Of a stretch of 22,235 bases of DNA, positions 1-10,082 are shown piece after piece (the first letter of the stretch is position 1; each line of letters begins with the position of its first letter). The stretch is from Saccoglossus kowalevskii (lineage: Eukaryota; Hemichordata; Enteropneusta; Harrimaniidae): NCBI RefSeq assembly GCF_000003605.2, contig NW_003134346.1:461602-483836 (forward strand), read 5' to 3'. The notes below the pieces were generated by a model. It was not told where the DNA came from. It saw nothing but the letters and a program-made list of their open reading frames with translations, and searched no databases. The translations under genes were made by a program, and so were the position numbers.

Positions 1-1265
1 AAATTACAAACGATATTTCAATCTAGAAACGAAGATTTTATCAAAATGAATCAATATTTTAGACGTCCTGTGCATTCCGAGCCTCTTGCATATTGCACGA
101 TTATAATAGTTGTTTAACAGAAGTGACCCAGGTTGGTCTAGTTTTTGACTGAGAACTTCTAAATGGTACCGTATAAAGTAACATTTACTAGGGTAACTTG
201 TCCTTGGTATGTGTAATAATTTGATCCATTACTCGACGCATCTCTTAGCTGTTTTATAAGAATTTTATAACGCCCACAATCTCCAATTGGGGAGTTTAGA
301 GTATTTTGGCAGACACCTAAAAATATTCTACAAGATATTGTACTCTTTTTATTGATTCGTAACAGTGGTGACCAAAAATTTCAGATATCTTAATATCAGC
401 AGCATCATTGTGTCAAAGATTTTGAAGAAATGATTATAGGATAGTGAGCCCAACTTTCCAATTTGCGTTTGGCCAAGCAATTTAGTAGCACAGAACCAAT
501 TTAACCGACAGGAAAACAACACTCCAATATACTTTTTTCTCGCTTATAAACCTAATTTTCTTCTCTTGAAATACAACTCCCGCTTTTAAAAAAAAAAACT
601 TTTTTCTTAGATAAATTGACAGTCAACTTTCACAAATCACAATAAAACCAAACTATTTTTGTAAAACAATCACAAAATCTGAAAATAAAACTGAATCGTC
701 TGCAAACAACTAACAAAGTATCTTCACTAAATCTGATGACAGCTGTATTTCTTTTACCCGAAGTTCGTAGTGTTTATATTAATTCATTTATGAAAAAGGA
801 GAAAAGAAAAGAACTCAATACATATGTATACATCGTCGTCTTACACCAATATGGTAATCAAAAAGCTCGGTGCGATCATTAACCGACTTGAACCACGTAA
901 TTTGTTCCTAAAGCTTCCGTCCACGAACTGAAAAGCCTGTTTAAGATTGATGTAAATATTTCACTAAAATACTAATATGCCTCTATAATTATCCGGTGAA
1001 TCTGGCGAACCATGTTTAAACAAAGGAAGAATAATAACTTCAGACCACCCCTCTGGAGAAGAACTATTTTAATACATTTTATTGAAAAGAACACAAATAT
1101 ACTGGAGTATATAATCACCAGATAATTTACTTATTAGACCATGTGGTCTACCAGCCTTGCCCGTTTTGAGTGGTTTAATGTTTCGGCGAATTTCTTACAT
1201 AGTGATAGGATAGTTTTGCCAAAATCCATTTACTAAACAAGACACCAATGTCAGTCTTCGTCATT
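1..1265 (-). pseudogene. Decayed LINE ORF2 (reverse transcriptase and C-terminal region), continues past the left edge
   Basis: Read on the minus strand and across frames, this stretch matches a non-LTR retrotransposon reverse transcriptase in the correct order. Near 1100-1200 there is the pre-palm block (IKPLKTGKAG, then a hydrophobic stretch ending VLFNKMY). At about 970-1060 comes PEGWSEVIILPLFK followed by SPDNYRGI, the classic LINE RT motif. At about 929-957 is FTSILNRLF. The catalytic box is LFADDSVLFSD, with FADD at 695-706. Then come the post-catalytic block LTVNLSKKKVFFFKSG (about 590-640) and, at 60-450, the C-terminal region, with HCYESIKRVQY and SVKQLL (107-124) visible. The order fits the CR1/L2/Jockey-type assemblage; the exact clade is uncertain. 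Many stops and frame changes show it is dead. Endonuclease and ORF1 are absent on the right, and the 3' end lies outside the window. Confidence 0.85.
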
Positions 1266-1334
1266 TGATTTTGAAATATATAATAAGTAGTACATCGAAC
1301 ATGAGGAAAATGGTACTCTAGAACATAAAGTTAA

Positions 1335-2760
1335 GACCTCACTTAGCCTGGATGGTAACATCGCACATAACTGGAAGGAGTTCCGACAAAACTGGGAATT
1401 GTTCTCTCTAGCAGCAGGACTGAATAAAAAAGATGAAAGTCGTCAAATTGCTCTATGTTGTCGGGATCGCAGCGCATCAGGCGTTTGAGTTACTGACGCC
1501 AATGATAGGAAGGAAATATAGCCTGCCAGAAAACGTCAGACAGAAGGCAGTCTCGTTGGTCAAATTATAAGCCTAGGAGTAAATTAAGTTCTGATAAACT
1601 TCAGTGCCGCAACTGTCTATATGAACATGAAGTTGTTAAGTGTTCAGCACAGAGGAAAAACTTGACGGAAATGCACTAAACCCAACCATTTTGCTACTAA
1701 ATGTAGCAGTGGGCGCTATATCCTATAGCAATCATATAATCAAACCTGTTGGGCGGTAAAGTTAGAAGCAAAGCTGAATATATCTGATAAAAATGGCAAA
1801 GTCATAAATAGCCGACCTATTACTATTACTTTTCAAGTTGTCAAAAATACCACTGTACCGATTCTTGGTTGAGATACATGTGAAAGTATTGGTGTTGTCT
1901 TTTGTTCACAATACAATCTAGCGTTGCTGTTCAGAAATAAAATGATACCTCATTTGATAGCATGACAGTATTTGGTCACAAAGCAAGCAAAGAAGCACGA
2001 GAATTAAAGGTTAGGGTATTCGCAAAAGCGTGAATAAGATTTCCAGGTTAACTCCAATCTTTTCCAGTGCAACTGACACCACGCCAGATCTACAACAAAA
2101 TATGTTACAAAGTTAAAAACAAGATGGAACGGATGGTTAAATTTGAAGTCTCTGAACCTACTGAGTGGGTTAGTCAGATTACTACTGGCCAAGCTCGCGA
2201 ATGTCGTGTATCCGAGAGATTTAAATAAAGCGATTTTTAGTTAGCAATATCCACCATGCTGAAAGACATAGTAAAAAAGCCAAACGTAAAGTATTCTCAA
2301 AATTTGATGCAATCTCAGATATTGGCAATTCAGCTTGAGTAAAATGAGTTCTAAATATACTACCTTTAATCCCCTGGGGTGCCATTTGGACATAGTTCGG
2401 CGGGTGAAATTTGGCAATAAGCAATGATTGATACGTTTGGCAATCTTGAAGGGTTTGACGTTTTAGTAGATGACATGTTTCACATGACAATTTTCCAAAA
2501 TGTGAGATAGATGTAGACGGAGCTGAAACTTAGTCCAGGTAGAATTAGGCCTTGTGCGAGAATGCCTAAACGTTTCTTGGCATCATGGTATACCTTACTG
2601 AATTTGTGCCAAACATGTCTGAACCCACAGCACTGCTACGTGAGCTTCTTGGTAAAGACATAGAGTAGACCTGATATGCATGAAGCAGCCTTTAACAAAT
2701 TAATTACTCTAGCCACTCATACACCCATACTTACATAATATGACGTTAAAAAACGTTATT
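1335..2760 (+). pseudogene. Decayed Ty3/gypsy-type LTR retrotransposon gag-pol remnant
   Basis: Fragments of a gypsy polyprotein appear in canonical order. The gag core starts near 1345 (SLDGNIAHNWKEF...WELFSLAAGL). Two nucleocapsid zinc knuckles follow at 1605-1704. A protease C-terminal piece lies near 1790-1890 (NTTVPILG, stop, DTCESIGVV). RT begins near 2068; PTEWVSQI lies at about 2157-2180, VYPRDLNKAI at about 2208-2237, KVFSKFDAIS near 2285-2320, and the catalytic LVDD at 2463-2474. The segment after the palm is at about 2573-2760 (FLGIMVYLTEFVPNMSE, then AAFNKLITL). Stops and frameshifts occur throughout. Most of gag between about 1480 and 1590 and the protease active-site region (no DTG/DSG box visible) are deleted. 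No RNase H core, integrase or LTR was recognised to the right. It lies head to head with the LINE on its left, with only about 70-100 bp between them. Confidence 0.87.
1605..1704 (+). other. Remnant double zinc knuckle of gypsy gag
   Basis: The first knuckle, CRNCLYEHEVVKC at 1605-1643, keeps all metal ligands (C-x2-C-x3-H-x4-C). The second, at 1663-1704, reads RKCTKPNHFATKC; its first cysteine position is now TGA (1663-1665), which looks like a single TGC-to-TGA change. The two knuckles lie in different frames, so at least one indel occurred between 1644 and 1662. In the family this domain binds nucleic acid during particle assembly. It has no function here. Confidence 0.85.
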
Positions 2761-3680
2761 ATTCATATCAAGTACCAAGTGAAATAGGACATGTGATGTA
2801 TGTTAGATTGAAACTATGTACTTATCACGTAATACCATTTATTGAGATTGGGAAATAAAGTAACCAAGTAGTCAGTGGTGGACAATACAACATGGCGGCA
2901 GAATCATTACTTTACACTGAGGACTGGCACAGGAATATGAGTTGCAGGTCGTTATCCACCGACCGGCCATACACCAAAGCTACATGCCATGTGTAAATGA
3001 GACTTTCATGACTCTAGGGGATCACCAGGCTCAGCTCAGCTCAACAAAAACGGATGCCATACAAAAACACGGTTTTACACTTGTATACACAAACAATTCT
3101 TGATATTATTTTTTTCAGTCTACTACACGAATAAAAAGGATGATCACGCCCTGTCCATCCGTGTTGTAACTGTAAATGTGCCAAGATGTGTCACACAATT
3201 TGCGTGTTTTCGAAATTCACAGCAATATCTTCATTGCAGGCAAAGTTCCTGTGTTCAGTACGGTCACAGCCTGACAACAATTGATATTAAATTTACTTTC
3301 AGAAATCGTTTTGGGTGCAGTATTCACCCATAGAAGAGCTTAGTGTTGTGTCAGTACTGTTCTACTCTAGATAGGGCTAACGTCATTGTATATGATTTTA
3401 AAAAGTCATCATTCTACAGCCGGCCCCTGCCGTAACTTTGAAATCAAAGATACGAATATAACTATAGACATCTTGATATTTTCTAATGAATACATTTTAT
3501 CGACGCATTGCAATTTTTCCCCCGAGTTGTAGATATTTTGGAATTCCACGACACACGCAACATGACATGATAGGCTGGAAAGCAGTTCCTTTGAAAACTA
3601 TGACCTCAAGAATTAATCACGTACAATAATTTGACAGGGTATACAAGGCTGGGTAATCATGTGCTTTACCGAGTCAAGCC
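2761..3680. other. No recognisable gene; flank of the gypsy remnant
   Basis: I could not extend the gypsy homology past about 2760. The stretch holds a small hairpin at 2947-2964 (GGTCG, 8-nt loop, CGACC) and a short run of CTCAG repeats near 3031-3045. A plus-strand open frame of 77 codons at 3100-3333 is preceded by a good splice-acceptor-like tract (T-rich, CAG ending at 3118) and contains five cysteines. It matches no family I recognise and has no partner exon. Confidence 0.4.
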
Positions 3681-3684
3681 TAGT

Positions 3685-3990
3685 CTTTAAGGAGACGCAA
3701 TGGTTAAATGCATTGGAGTGTAGCGACCAGGAAATGTCTTGTGCATCAACGTTGCTGACGTTAGCAGCTTATATAGAGACTGACATATAACGACTCGAGT
3801 GATGAATCTAAATTCTGAATTGGCCCTCAACATTGGCGCTTGGTTGCATGGTTGCTGCTTTGAATAACAAAAACGCAACTGTGACACTAATCATGGCTTG
3901 GTGACGAGATCAACACCAAGGTTAGCCTTGTGCTCTTTGAATGTGGTGAGTGATCATCTGTATAAAATAAATGACCATAAAAAAATGTCT
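3685..3990 (+). repeat. Candidate tRNA-derived SINE remnant
   Basis: At 3694-3711 the sequence GACGCAATGGTTAAATGC closely resembles the D-arm/box A of a tRNA. It is followed by a tRNA-like stretch (CATTGGAGTGTAGCGACCAGG) and, at the expected spacing near 3735-3747, a badly decayed box B position. The following 200-250 bp, ending in an A-rich stretch near 3965-3990, could be the SINE body and tail. The boundaries are guesses, because no target-site duplication was found. The box A resemblance is seen directly; SINE origin is inferred. Confidence 0.4.
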
Positions 3991-4299
3991 TACCACACCA
4001 ATCACCGTATTGTCTTCATCCACACTGTTAAATTCAGATGGTAGGTTTGCATTTGTGTCTGGTGATGTTCTTGGTCAATTGGCTTAAAAATCGGAAGCAC
4101 GGGATTTTGGGAACACCTTGTGATATTGCGTCAGGAGTGATGGGTCATCTGGGTTTTGGGTTAATATCAGGGATACGATAATTTGAAACTTTGACCATTA
4201 ATAATAACCGTTGTCATTATGACATATAATTTGGCAATTACCCTCCAGTACAGCATTGAATAATAGAATGATTGTTAGTATCTGGCCGAGGCAAATGTG

Positions 4300-4500
4300 T
4301 AGATCAGTGACAGATCACACTGTATGAATATGCGCATTTCCTGGATGCTGTGTCACTGTTCCGGACCCCTGCCAGGAGACTGGCTTCTAGCGCTATTTTG
4401 TTTGGGTGGTCAGACTTTGTAGCCTCCAGGTTCATTCCAGCAGAGACTCGAACTTGTTAGCACTATCACCGGAAAGAAGCATAGTCTAGAGCCATTCATA
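4300..4500 (-). repeat. Candidate second tRNA-like SINE remnant
   Basis: On the minus strand a box A-like TGGCTCTAGAC begins at 4495. A box B-like AGTTCGAGTCT occupies about 4454-4444, and the 42-nt start-to-start spacing is normal for a tRNA-type internal RNA polymerase III promoter. The region is locally less AT-rich than its surroundings. The cloverleaf is not intact, so it is not called as a tRNA gene. The downstream extent (toward 4300) is uncertain. Confidence 0.35.
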
Positions 4501-5560
4501 AATAAAGATCATTATTTGACTGACCTGTGTATATATGCTTGAGCATAGAAAGACTGACAGATCTTTGAAACACTACTATTCAATCCAAGAAATACTAAAT
4601 TCTGGGACGAGATTGGAGATAACGTTTTTGTGCACACTATGAAAATGCAGATTATGATGATTTGAAGGGTGTGTGCTAAATGACCACTGAACTCGTATCA
4701 ATCAGATGATGAGATATGGATTCACTTATCGACCTGATGTGGACCCACGTGACTTTCATTGCCATAAAGTATGTGACAAGTATGACGCTACATTGAGCCC
4801 AAACATTGAACTGGTATCTTGTTATATGAATTATAATAGTTGAGAGAGTATACTGAGTTAGTTGGCCAAGGTGTATGATTCTGGGCATTCCCTAGCCTTT
4901 CTTTTCTGTCAAAAACCTGGATGGGCACACTATTACCAAGCCCTTTGCCAATAATTTGCACACATCCTGGAGTATCACGCTTACCTAAACCAAATTTCTC
5001 GACAGATGTATTTTCACTGGTATTGTAGTCGACTGAAGCTATCTGGCTAACTTGCATCTGACCAGTTTGCTAGAGAAGCATAGTGTGATGGAATGTGAGG
5101 GTGTGGAACTATCCAGTCAGCGAATTCACACTCTTGAAAACATATCTGTTTTGTGTATCATTACATGGTGCAAACACATGAAACTTGGTAACCATTATTG
5201 TTGCTGCCATCCCTATAACCAGGCTGTCAACGGGTGGAAACCCAGACCCTGTAATAGAGATGCTTGTTCATATTGAGGACGCACTCAGTCATTATATATT
5301 GGTGCTCATGTGCCTGGTATTCTTGGTTCTGGAAAACATTAAAGACAGACTGTTGAAGCCTTCAAAATTCAGGCTAAAAGGTATGACTAGTCACACAGCT
5401 TCTGTCACGATATTTCATGACATTCCACGACAAATGTACATCCCTGACAGAGTTACATCAGCTCTATTACATCTTCTCAACATGTACGAATTAGGATTTT
5501 ATAAATTTCGACAGATGTTTTGGTCATGGATGTTTCTACCGTTTTTTGGGTGAAGGTTTT
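4501..5560. other. Unclassified block with relatively long open frames on both strands
   Basis: Base composition is more balanced than in the surrounding DNA. Open frames of 70-122 codons occur on both strands: plus strand 5185-5553 (122 codons, the second longest in the window) and minus strand 4788-5057 and 4676-4888. I translated both strands by eye and recognised no transposase, integrase, receptor or other domain. On the minus strand the frame at 4788-5057 includes a GGTAAGCG splice-donor-like site near 4985. This may be an old transposon-derived segment or a single-copy sequence; the sequence alone does not decide. Confidence 0.3.
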
Positions 5561-6749
5561 CGCTGTGTATATTTTGTCTTTAGTGAAAATAGAACTCACT
5601 AATCGAGCAACCATTTTATTACTAACATGCTCTCTTCAAATTATATACTAGATATTTTCGACTATCGCTAGTCTTTGAACAAATTGTAATACACCTGAAA
5701 ATTGTTTAATTAAATGATTAAGCATAAATTACCCTTATCTGGTAAAGGAAATGTACAAATACATTAGGGATGCCAGGATAATGGTTTAATTATCACTCAA
5801 TGAACGTATGAAACCTAGGAAATTTAGATTTTATTATCTTTCAAATTGACTTTGTTATGTACATGATCCCTCTATTACACCATTAATGATATTAACAATG
5901 CCTAAAATTTGTAGGTTGATAAAATCTATTACATAAATAAGGAAATGTACATATAATAGAAATAAGTGAAATATTATATCAGCCATATATAAAGTACACT
6001 GAACCACAGTAGCATTGACGCTGAAAAAATCACTGGCCAAAATATCCTAAATTCCAGTGACCCATGGTACTGCAAATTTGTCATATAATTAAATGTTTAG
6101 ATTATATCATTTACCACAGCTGTTTTATTAGAAGGGCATCGTCAATACAAGTGCATGTAAATCATTATTATTATGTAACTCATTTTAACCATAGACAGAC
6201 TCAACACTCCAAGAATCAGATGAGCTATATATAGGCCCAGAAATAACTGTTTTATAAATCGATGCCAACTCTAATTACAAAACTGCAAAGATTGAGCACA
6301 ACATGACAATGTGACTGAATCGAATGCACGGCTCGACACGCCACAGAGACTGAGCTGCTAGTAAATAACCACACTTTCAATATCACTATTGAATCGTCAT
6401 ATACATAAATAACAACTTCACCGAACACTTTCGAAAAGCAAAAGAGTAATGTGTTTACGAATGGTCGCCAGAACAGCTGATTTCAATACCCCCTAAGTTA
6501 GCGTCATTATAACTGCGTCAACAAGATGACAATTTAGTCAGAAAAACTGCGCAAGCGAAGAAAAGATAAATTTAACATGAAAAAAATACCCTGAAATATA
6601 TACAAACTAGCAGAATTATTTAAACATCGCTCGACCGCTTCCAGACCTTACAGACGACCGTCAGAAAGCGTACTACGAGAAATTTCAAACGTTTTGCCTC
6701 ATAAACGGAAGGAACTGGAAGTGAATACGGGCGTATATTGAAATATAAA
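5561..6749. other. AT-rich non-coding stretch, nothing recognised
   Basis: I see no coding signature, RNA gene or mobile element with confidence. The stretch from 5560 to about 6250 is strongly AT-rich, with short palindromes and several ATTTA and AATAAA-like words expected from composition. From 6290 to 6720 CpG dinucleotides become somewhat more common. Confidence 0.4.
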
Positions 6750-6760
6750 TACTAGATACT
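6750..6760. repeat. Left target-site duplication of the LINE scrap
   Basis: TACTAGATACT, identical to 6865-6875. Confidence 0.7.
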
Positions 6761-6864
6761 AACCCAGTCCTCATCTGGGCCGTCCGACGCTTGAGACGAA
6801 ACAAGGAGTTACCATCTGGCTCTGTCAGCCGCTATCCTGGGGGCAGTCTCAAGGGACAGACTCT

Positions 6865-6875
6865 TACTAGATACT
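6865..6875. repeat. Right target-site duplication of the LINE scrap
   Basis: TACTAGATACT, identical to 6750-6760. Confidence 0.7.
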
Positions 6876-8334
6876 TAAGTAGATAATAATCTGTTCACAT
6901 ATTGTAATTCTACATGGGATCGGTTGAGTCTATTTACCATCTAGTAAAAAAAAATATTTTGGATTGTATGCTGTTTGTTCATCACTGCTGTGTTTGTTTG
7001 TCAGTCTTGGTGAGAATACACTTTGTTGTTAGAAAGTTGCAAATTTTCGTGTAGTTTGTTTATGCTAGTTGTATTGTTCCTTTCTCTCCCAAAGAATTAA
7101 TTACGACCCATATTCCATTGAAGATATGTGTTCTGATTGGTCAACAGCCGTGCGAGAAAGTAAGTGTGTTTTAAAGAATATATAACTAAATAAGTGGTAT
7201 TGGAATGGTTGATCATGTTTTATTTGTACATTAACAGAAAACCTTTTCATAATATGACATATAGAAAATAAAGTCTTCAAGTCGGTGAAACGATTTCTCC
7301 TTATTTATTTATATAGCATTGTCACAGGGTGGGTGGGAAATAAAGACTCCAACTGTCTTGCGCACGTAGCAGAAAAGACATCATACACGAAATGTACACG
7401 TGAATATCGTAATCAGATTTCGGCTAAGTATTAAAGATTATACCATCATACGATAAACATATGGTCTGCACGTACTAGTCCAGGTATAGATCTCAATATA
7501 TATCTATATAATTATATCCACTCTCGTTGTAACAAGTCAATTGCTCAGTGATGTCACTTGCAAAACGGCAACCGTAAGCCGCAAATCAAACATGAGTTTC
7601 ATACTAGCAACTCGGCAAATATGCCTCGCCAATGTAAGTAGACGCGCGCCACAAGGCAGTGATGCCCCCTCCTCTCCAACAGCAAGCTTAAAATGGTGTG
7701 TAGCAAATGCTCAGTTACAAGGTCTAGACATCAGATGGCACAAACAACATTCATAATAACATTCTGTACACAAATAAACCTATGTTTGTCATAACGGAGG
7801 ATAATAAAATGTGGGTAAGATATTTGAAATACGATGTGCTCGCTCGCGCGTGTTTTATATATCGTTGTTACACTGGTTTTACAAAACATTTTACTCATAA
7901 GAATTTTACATAATAGCGCACTGTTTGCTAGTTTGATATAATATCCATCTAGAAATGTGATCACCCGATCATACCAATTTTGTATGCAATTGTTGAGCTG
8001 CCGTGATGGTAATAGTTTAGTATCTCTTGTATGAATATCAATGATATCACGTGACAGCACACAATAACAAATCTGAATTTTCAAAACAGAGCACGAATGA
8101 GTCCCCTGTCATATATACAAAACATATGGTGAATGGAATACTATGATCACAGCGAGATACACCAATATCTAACCCAATCCTTTCGGGTACATGCGTTAAT
8201 CAAGTGTTAATCTCAGGACGAATTACATTGTAATGATTTGAAATTGTATGTACTTAATTCATTTGAGCAGTGTGATCAGTTCGAATGGAGGTAATTTCTA
8301 ATTTTATTATCTACGACCCTAAACTAATACACGG
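6876..8334. other. Non-coding stretch with a small GC-richer island near 7630-7700
   Basis: Most of this is AT-rich with an (AT)-type tract near 7494-7516. Around 7640-7700 there is a short GC-rich patch (ACGCGCGCCACAAGG, then a C-rich run) inside a 71-codon open frame at 7541-7756. I recognise no protein in either strand. A second small CG patch (GCTCGCTCGCGCG) is near 7838-7850. Confidence 0.35.
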
Positions 8335-8378
8335 ATACTTCCTTACATACTTCCTTACATACTTTACTTTACATACAT
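8335..8378. repeat. Short 12-bp tandem repeat
   Basis: ATACTTCCTTAC occurs twice exactly (8335-8346, 8347-8358), followed by a diverged 14-bp copy (8359-8372) and a partial copy. It looks like a minisatellite seed. Confidence 0.8.
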
Positions 8379-9389
8379 ATCTACGTCATAAAATTTGCAT
8401 TGTTGGGGGGAACACATACACCACTATCTCCAAGGAATACAGTCATTAAATAACAACCACAGTCGTGGCTATAGAGTGTTAAAATTGTGTAGAATTGTGA
8501 ATAGTGGAACATACTCAAAAAACGATTTTAAAATATAGATAACAGGGGCAAACATTTTTCCTCTGAATGCTTAGCAAGATTTAGAAACGATGTTCATAAA
8601 TAATAAAAAAGAAACACAGTGAAAAAAATAAATGACGGGGTTTCCATATTATGCACTATATTTACCTTTTAACAAAACTATAATACATTTAAATTATGAG
8701 CATTAGCAAACTTATTACTGAGTGAATTGCAAACTATCAATTATCTCTGCTTCTTTTTAGTGCACATCCCAGAACTTTAAAAAATAGCTCCTAGACGCTT
8801 TGACTTTTTGTTTTGAAATTTTCACAAATGATTAACAACATGTTTATCTTCAAAACGCCGTTGAAGCATTGTTTTTGGTTGAACAGTGTTACAACAATCG
8901 TACAGACAACTATCCTGGGTGTTAGTTTATGCATAAACATGAAGTAGTGAAATTTGAGCCGCTGCCCTGCAAAATTGACAACTGGTAGACAGTTTTCAAG
9001 ACGGCGCTTTCTTCATAGTAAACAGATGTACCCATAAACTAATTTTGACAGGAAACAGAAGCATGGTATAGAAGCTATTCTTTTAAAATCACCTTTGACC
9101 AAAACTGCACATTTTTGTGCATATTTCAAACTACAGTGTCCATAAAAAAAAATTAATATTCATACAATAAGCTTTCCGAAGATATATAGTTTTGTGGACA
9201 AGGGAGGTCATCTTGGTTTCCTAATTAACTAATTAAAAAAACTGCAACTCTACCTTGAATAGCTTACAAATGATGAACACTCAAACACTCAACATAATAT
9301 TTAAAATCGCAATTAACTCAAAATATTTACGTGATTGTACATAAGAAGGTACGTATTTAGTTATAATCCCACAATAGTTTGTGTTTCAT
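8379..9389. other. AT-rich non-coding stretch
   Basis: No gene recognised. It contains a perfect small hairpin at 9106-9121 (TGCACA, TTTT loop, TGTGCA). The texture of 8760-9240 (mixed A and T runs with evenly spread short words) resembles old dispersed repeats, but I could not assign it to a family. Confidence 0.35.
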
Positions 9390-9397
9390 TGACGTCA
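9390..9397. promoter_or_regulatory. Perfect CRE-type palindrome TGACGTCA (site 1)
   Basis: TTGACGTCAA, a 10-bp palindrome with the full cAMP-response-element core bound by CREB/ATF bZIP dimers. It lies inside a minus-strand open frame (9361-9621) that I consider non-coding. Confidence 0.35.
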
Positions 9398-10053
9398 ACA
9401 AAGACGAGTTTCTGAGCCACAGGCGGGAATTGATACTGCAACAGAAACAACGAAGTTTTTCGACGCCAACCTAAGAGACAATCTTGTAAGATTATAACGC
9501 TGAACACAAATATAACACAGAGCGCTTCTCGTAGTCTATTGCGGTATCCTATATCACGCGAGTGAAACTGAACTGAGGCGTAAGACACCTTGATTGGATG
9601 AGTATCTGTTCTTCTGCACAACTAGAGTATTAGACTGTACTTCGATGATATCGGCTCTCATGCGCTCTACTTTATAAACGAAACCCTGACATTTCTGATT
9701 GAAATATAAATTATTTAACAAACTTTTAATTACAATAAGAACCTTCACACATTCCAATACCATAATGCCATCCAGTAACTGAATGTGTGGTGCTTTCCAT
9801 GTGTTTTATATAGTTGAAATATATGTGAAAAATAGCATACTGATTTTAGTATGATTCTAGTAAAAACTATTTCAGGTAAGAAATGTTAATAAAATAACTT
9901 TGAAATTGATTTTAGGCAATTTTGTCTGTATATAATGTAATTTTTTGAAAGTTTTCTATTCAAATTGATCGAAAATCAGTGGGGAAAATAAAAGACACAG
10001 CCTAAACGCTACAAAATATACAGAGGGCAGCCTACAATCATATTTATTGTCGA
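9398..10053. other. Non-coding stretch with overlapping short minus-strand frames
   Basis: Minus-strand frames at 9361-9621 (86 codons) and 9554-9763 (69 codons) overlap in different frames and match nothing I know. A T-rich acceptor-like tract ending in CAG (minus strand, exon side starting at 9435) precedes a 24-codon open tail, which is too little to call an exon. Confidence 0.3.
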
Positions 10054-10072
10054 CTCATACGTTACGTATGAG
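10054..10072. repeat. 19-bp perfect palindrome
   Basis: CTCATACGT-T-ACGTATGAG, with 9-bp arms and a single central base, directly followed (2 bp later) by a full TGACGTCA site. Confidence 0.75.
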
Positions 10073-10074
10073 GA

Positions 10075-10082
10075 TGACGTCA
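10075..10082. promoter_or_regulatory. Perfect CRE-type palindrome TGACGTCA (site 2)
   Basis: Full CREB/ATF core placed 2 bp after the 19-bp palindrome at 10054-10072. Homeodomain-type TAAT words lie 80-120 bp downstream (10170-10195). It may be an enhancer; no transcript evidence exists in the sequence. Confidence 0.4.

Larger units (their letters stand above)
6750..6875 (-). mobile_element. Extreme 5'-truncated LINE 3'-end insertion with target-site duplication
   Basis: The 11-bp word TACTAGATACT occurs at 6750-6760 and again at 6865-6875 as an exact direct repeat, enclosing 104 bp. On the minus strand the insert translates as ETAPRIAADRARW, a stop, then ASDGPDED and the end. The pattern 'A-x-R/D-R-x-x-W ... 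DGxDED' at the extreme C-terminus followed almost at once by the 3' end is what I know from several LINE ORF2 tails in animals. The precise clade is not claimed. It sits in a different place and is a different element from the LINE at 1-1265. One in-frame stop marks decay. Confidence 0.65.

Noticed and set aside
3100-3333. 77-codon plus-strand frame with five cysteines after a strong acceptor-like tract
   Set aside because: No recognised domain, no upstream exon and no conservation evidence; T-rich tracts ending in CAG are common in this composition.
3694-3760. Functional tRNA gene
   Set aside because: Box A resemblance is good, but box B is broken and no acceptor stem or anticodon arm folds.
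5185-5553. 122-codon plus-strand frame as a possible membrane protein
   Set aside because: Hydrophobic runs come from T-rich codons; no motif recognised, and other frames are also open nearby.
9361-9621. 86-codon minus-strand frame with an internal splice-acceptor-like TTGTTTCTGTTGCAG
   Set aside because: Overlaps another frame of similar length (9554-9763) in a different frame and matches nothing; only about 24 codons follow the acceptor.
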